Positions 61,657 to 64,000 of a stretch of 64,000 nucleotides of DNA are shown piece after piece. Location: the NCBI RefSeq assembly GCF_047200635.1, contig NZ_JBJZOI010000005.1, positions 186,001 to 250,000 on the forward strand, read 5' to 3'. Source of the DNA: Saccharopolyspora_C sp047200635 (GTDB lineage Bacteria > Actinomycetota > Actinomycetes > Mycobacteriales > Pseudonocardiaceae). Position numbers and translations under genes: made by a program. Under the pieces are notes generated by a model, which ran no database searches, had not been told where the DNA came from, and saw nothing but the letters and a program-made list of their open reading frames with translations. Positions within the stretch are counted from its first letter, which is position 1. Every line of letters begins with the position of its first letter.

Positions 61657-61977
61657 TCAGCTCCCTCGGTAGGTGGAGTAGGCGAACGGGCTCAGCAGCA
61701 GCGGAACGTGGTGGTGCTGCGCGGGATCCGCGATCCGGAAGGTGATCTGCACCAGCGGGTAGAAGGTGTCCACCCCGCGCTCGGCGAAGTAGGCGCCGGT
61801 CTCGAAGGTCAGCCGGTAGTCCCCGGCGGGCAGCCGCTCCGGGCCGAGGTCGCCGATGCGACCGTCGGCGTCGGTGGTGCCGCGCGCGCAGAGCTCCGGC
61901 CCCTCCAGCAGCACGGCGATCCCGGCCGCCGGGCGGCCCAGCGCGGCGTCCAGCACGTGCATGGTCACGGCACTCAC
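61657..61977 (-). CDS. uraH: 5-hydroxyisourate hydrolase
   Basis: 106 residues. Transthyretin-like; opens 5-hydroxyisourate to OHCU. N-terminal HVLDAALGRPAAGI, GRIGDLG, and the C-terminal YSTYRGS, the family-defining end, are present. GTG 61977 overlaps the uraD stop (GTGA), so the order is coupled. Confidence 0.96.
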   Translation of the reverse strand: MSAVTMHVLDAALGRPAAGIAVLLEGPELCARGTTDADGRIGDLGPERLPAGDYRLTFETGAYFAERGVDTFYPLVQITFRIADPAQHHHVPLLLSPFAYSTYRGS

Positions 61978-62471
61978 AGGATCACCTTCTCCAAGCGCAG
62001 CAACGCGATCCGGCGCAGCTCCCCGGCCACCACGCCCAGCTCGGTGCGCGGGTCGTTGCCCATCCGCGAGCGCAGCACCGCCAGCAGCTCCGCGCCACTC
62101 CGGCCCGCCGCGCACACCAGGTACACGTGCCCGAACCTGCGTTCGTAGGCGGCGTTCCCGGCCCGCAGCGCGGCCGCCATCTCGGCGTCCGCGAGGTCCA
62201 CAGCGGACTGCTCGGAGCGGGACCAGGAGGCGGAGGCGCCGGATCCTTCGGGCCGCTCGCCGATCCGCGGGTGCGCGGCGAGGGCGGCGCGGACCTCCTC
62301 GCCGGTGAGCTCGCGAGCGGCCGAGTCGGCCACCGCAAGCACCTCGGGGCCGGTGGCGCACGGGCGGGCGTCGGCGACCCGCTCCGCCCAGCGCGGGACG
62401 TCGAGGCAGGACCGCAGTTCGGACAGGAGTTCGGTCCGGGACAAGGAGTTGAACCGATCGGGTGCTGGCAT
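61974..62471 (-). CDS. uraD: OHCU decarboxylase
   Basis: 165 residues. Decarboxylates OHCU to S-allantoin, the third step of uric acid degradation. HPRIGE has the catalytic histidine, and GHVYLVCAAGRSGAELLAVL matches the family's conserved loop. First gene of the operon; ATG 62471 has a GGGGAG site and a leader of about 27 bases from the promoter at 62505-62533. Confidence 0.93.
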   Translation of the reverse strand: MPAPDRFNSLSRTELLSELRSCLDVPRWAERVADARPCATGPEVLAVADSAARELTGEEVRAALAAHPRIGERPEGSGASASWSRSEQSAVDLADAEMAAALRAGNAAYERRFGHVYLVCAAGRSGAELLAVLRSRMGNDPRTELGVVAGELRRIALLRLEKVIL

Positions 62472-62504
62472 GGAGCTCCCCTCGCGCTCGGCGGATGGGA
62501 GCAG

Positions 62505-62544
62505 AAGCTACGGCCAGCCCTCACGGGTGTCAACAAAATGTTGA
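62505..62544 (-). promoter_or_regulatory. Promoter and palindrome of the uric-acid operon
   Basis: TTGACA (62533-62528) and TAGCTT (62510-62505) with a 17-base spacer, close to the sigma-A consensus. A perfect inverted repeat TCAACA-N3-TGTTGA (62530-62544) overlaps the -35 box, so repression of uraD-uraH-uox-permease is expected. Confidence 0.8.
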
Positions 62545-62564
62545 AGACGCTGGCCGGAAAGGCC

Positions 62565-62915
62565 TTACTCGCGGTTCAGGTAGTTGTAGACCGTGAAGCG
62601 GCTGACGCCCAGCGCCTTCGCCACCGCCTCCACCGACTTGCGCAGCGTGAACGCGCCGCGCTCCTCCAGCAACCGCACCGCCCGCTGCTTGTCCGCCCGA
62701 GCCAGCTCCGGCAGCGGGGCGCCGAGCTCGGACTCCACGTCGGCGATCAACCGCTCCAGCGCGCTCGTCAGCTCCGCACCCGGCAACCGGACCGCCACCG
62801 CGGGCTCGCCCTCCCAGTGCAGCACCACGTCCCCGGGCGCGCGGTCCTCGACGGGAACGGCCGTGGCGCCGAGCTGCGCCAGCAGCGGCGCGATCGCGGT
62901 GGCGAGCGGGTGCAT
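62565..62915 (-). CDS. HTH domain protein (YheO/DauR-type C-terminus)
   Basis: 116 residues. The C-terminal 30 residues (LRKSVEAVAKALGVSRFTVYNYLNRE) are a helix-turn-helix of the YheO/DauR type; the first 85 residues are a small alpha/beta domain. Ends 20 bases upstream of the uric-acid operon palindrome on the same strand, so it is a candidate regulator of purine catabolism. ATG 62915. Evidence for the regulatory target is only position. Confidence 0.75.
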   Translation of the reverse strand: MHPLATAIAPLLAQLGATAVPVEDRAPGDVVLHWEGEPAVAVRLPGAELTSALERLIADVESELGAPLPELARADKQRAVRLLEERGAFTLRKSVEAVAKALGVSRFTVYNYLNRE

Positions 62916-62968
62916 CCCGCCAGGGTAGGAGGCCGCGCGCCCCGGTTCGGAAAGCGGTGCGGAACGGC

Positions 62969-63226
62969 TCAGGACCCGTCGACGGTGACCTGGAGCGTGA
63001 TGCGGTGCGCGCCCGCCTCCAGCGCCGCGTCGACCACCGCCGACAACGCGGGCAGCACGGACCCGCGCGGACCCGAGACCGAGGTGCCCAGCGGGCCGAA
63101 GTCCGGCTCCAACCCCGCCGCCCGCAACCGGTCCCGCGCCGCGACCGCGTGCGCGGGCGGCTCGCCCTCGCCGTGGAACGGCTCGGTGGTGAACTCCGCC
63201 GTGACCTGCGGATCGGTGGGGTGCAT
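62969..63226 (-). CDS. MTH1187/YkoF-like thiamine-binding-type protein
   Basis: 85 residues. Fits the small COG0011-like family: VTAEFTTEPFHGEG start, GPLGTSVSG, ITLQVTVDGS end. Members bind thiamine or related molecules, others are tied to stress. ATG 63226 has GGAGGA. Stands between the HTH gene and the divergent glycerate kinase. Confidence 0.75.
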   Translation of the reverse strand: MHPTDPQVTAEFTTEPFHGEGEPPAHAVAARDRLRAAGLEPDFGPLGTSVSGPRGSVLPALSAVVDAALEAGAHRITLQVTVDGS

Positions 63227-63401
63227 GGCTTCCTCCGAAGGCGCGGGTGCGCAACGCGGCCCACTGTACGACGCCGCACCGCGACCCCGAGGTGCTCCGA
63301 GGACGCAGCGCGGTCCGCTGAACGCTGCGCACCGGGGTTCCGCTGATCGGGCGAGTCGGGTGGAATGTGCGGGCAACCACCGCGAGCCGAGGGAGAGCGC
63401 T

Positions 63402-64000
63402 GTGCCCGGTCCCGTCCTGATCGCGCCGGACAAGTTCAAGGGGTCGTTGACCGCCCCCGAGGTCGCGAGCGCGCTCGCCGCAGGACTGCCCGGGATCGAA
63501 GTGCGGCTCGCACCCATCGCCGACGGCGGCGACGGCACCGTCGAAGCCGCCATCGCCGCCGGATACCAGCGCAAGCAGGCCAGGGTCACCGGCCCCGTCG
63601 GCGCCCCGCTCACGGCCGAGTTCGCGCTGCACGAGGACACCGCCGTCGTCGAACTCGCCTCCGCCTCCGGCCTCGCGCTGCTGCCGACCCGGGAACCGGC
63701 CCCGATGACCGCCTCCAGCTTCGGCACCGGCGAACTCGTCCGCGCCGCCCTCGACGCGGGAGCGCGGACCATCGTGCTCGGCGTCGGCGGCAGCGCCAGC
63801 ACCGACGGCGGCGCCGGGATGCTCGCCGCGCTCGGCGCCCGGCTGCTCGCCGACGCCGGACGCCCGCTGCCCCCCGGCGGGGGCGGGCTCGTCGAGCTCG
63901 CCGAGGTCGACCTCAGCGGTCTCGACCCGCGGCTGGCCGAGGCGGACATCGTGCTCGCGTCCGATGTGGACAACCCGCTGCTCGGAGAGCGCGGCGCCGC
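63402..64000 (+). CDS. garK: Glycerate kinase (truncated by window end)
   Basis: 199 residues in the window, open at the end. APDKFKGSL, the signature of the GarK/GlxK family, comes at once, followed by ADGGDGTVEA and GGSASTDGGAGML. Phosphorylates glycerate, in the pathway from glyoxylate through tartronate semialdehyde. GTG 63402 follows GAGGGAG. Its place next to the uric-acid operon fits disposal of glyoxylate from allantoin. Confidence 0.93.
   Translation, partial: MPGPVLIAPDKFKGSLTAPEVASALAAGLPGIEVRLAPIADGGDGTVEAAIAAGYQRKQARVTGPVGAPLTAEFALHEDTAVVELASASGLALLPTREPAPMTASSFGTGELVRAALDAGARTIVLGVGGSASTDGGAGMLAALGARLLADAGRPLPPGGGGLVELAEVDLSGLDPRLAEADIVLASDVDNPLLGERGA

Overview
High-GC actinobacterial chromosome, most likely a member of the Pseudonocardiales such as Saccharopolyspora or a relative. 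This is inferred from the extreme third-position G/C bias, frequent GTG starts, many short gene overlaps (ATGA, GTGA), start codons placed 7-8 bases after a TANNNT -10 box, an ESX-type (type VII) secretion locus, XRE/DUF5753-DUF397 regulator pairs, and gene orders that resemble the Mycobacterium serC-citA-gltA region and the Mycobacterium ESX-4/rplM/rpsI/glmM region. No species can be named from the sequence alone.

Layout. (1) 0.3-14.5 kb, central metabolism: serC, a second-type citrate synthase (citA), pdxH, an MFS exporter, an amino-acid permease, an aldose epimerase, a divergent acyl-CoA dehydrogenase/TetR pair with a candidate operator, a PfkB sugar kinase, the main citrate synthase gltA, and a DNA photolyase. 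(2) 14.7-33.6 kb, an ESX-4-like type VII secretion system: eccE with a coupled unknown gene, eccB, a WXG-like pair, mycP, eccD, eccC, an Hsp70-like/Rv3446c-type protein and the two WXG100 substrates. Two regulator islands (XRE plus DUF397, one with small Cys-pair proteins) sit inside it. (3) 34-47.8 kb, housekeeping: rplM-rpsI, glmM, two tandem single-span microproteins, an ESX-substrate-like operon with an 883-residue repeat-rich protein, an odd alpha/beta hydrolase, glmS, nnr, alr, hydrolase, tsaE. (4) 47.8-56.5 kb: a noncoding block with five short palindromes, DedA, an IclR regulator divergent from malate synthase aceB, a CitE-like protein, a YtfJ-like protein, an atypical kinase with a Ser/Arg/His-rich leader peptide, a 63-bp repeat array, and a third XRE module with duplicated DUF397 genes. 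(5) 56.5-64 kb: a secreted subtilase, a secreted GH43-like glycosidase, a uric-acid degradation operon (uraD-uraH-uox-permease) with a recognisable sigma-A promoter and palindrome, an HTH protein, a thiamine-binding-type protein, and the start of a glycerate kinase cut by the window end.

How it works together. The secretion genes form an apparently complete ESX-4-like core (EccB, C, D, E, mycosin) with three substrate-like gene groups. Uric-acid breakdown gives allantoin, whose further catabolism gives glyoxylate. Malate synthase (aceB) and glycerate kinase are both glyoxylate-disposal enzymes, so the right half may be a loosely clustered purine/glyoxylate catabolic region. No mobile elements, CRISPR arrays, tRNA or rRNA genes were seen.
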